Source of the DNA: JBAUHN01 sp049680295
GTDB taxonomy: Bacteria > Pseudomonadota > Alphaproteobacteria > Rhodobacterales > Rhodobacteraceae
Reading direction: 5' to 3'
Assembly: GCA_049680295.1 (NCBI GenBank)
Contig: JBAUHN010000008.1
Location: 1 to 5,954 of the forward strand
DNA: 5,954 nucleotides
Numbering within the stretch: the stretch's first letter is position 1; each line of letters starts with the position of its first letter. Both the position numbers and the translations under genes were made by a program. Shown here one piece after another: positions 5,935-5,954 of this stretch. Below the pieces are notes generated by a model. That model saw only the letters and a program-made list of their open reading frames with translations, was not told the origin of the DNA and ran no database searches.

Positions 5935-5954
5935 GGCCGCACACAGCCTCGACG

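Overview
The window looks like chromosomal DNA of an alphaproteobacterium, most likely a marine Rhodobacterales (Roseobacter-type) species. The reasons are the GC-rich third codon positions, the family content and the weak Shine-Dalgarno sequences; no taxonomic marker is present, so this is inference. It holds three protein-coding genes in two divergent blocks separated by a 573-base AT-richer gap.

Block 1 (positions 1-3535, minus strand) is the N-terminal 1178 codons of one very large gene whose 3' end lies beyond base 1. It has no signal peptide. It starts with three tandem PA14 modules of exactly 150 residues each, each followed by a linker rich in Asp, His and Gly. A G8 domain follows, then a long Asn/Gly/Asp-rich stretch that reads as a right-handed beta-helix and carries the CEMIP/TMEM2-like GRYxxHFHxTG motif. 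The architecture suggests a secreted or surface-located carbohydrate-binding or carbohydrate-processing protein, probably exported by a type I system through a C-terminus that is not visible here.

The gap (3536-4108) must carry both divergent promoters. It contains a perfect 16-bp palindrome, a 21-bp near-perfect inverted repeat, a consensus-quality -10 box for the rightward genes, and a marginal 49-codon minus-strand ORF that is probably not a gene.

Block 2 (4109-5934, plus strand) is a translationally coupled pair. The first gene is a fusion of a HAD-type phosphatase domain with a UbiA-family polyprenyltransferase of the decaprenyl-phosphate phosphoribosyltransferase (DPPR synthase) type. 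The second is a small four-helix GtrA-family membrane protein whose GTG start overlaps the TGA stop of the first. By analogy with the mycobacterial Rv3806c and Rv3789-dprE1-dprE2 genes, they probably make and handle a polyprenyl-phosphate-linked pentose (ribose or arabinose) for a surface glycan. DprE1/DprE2-like genes would be expected just downstream but are outside the window.
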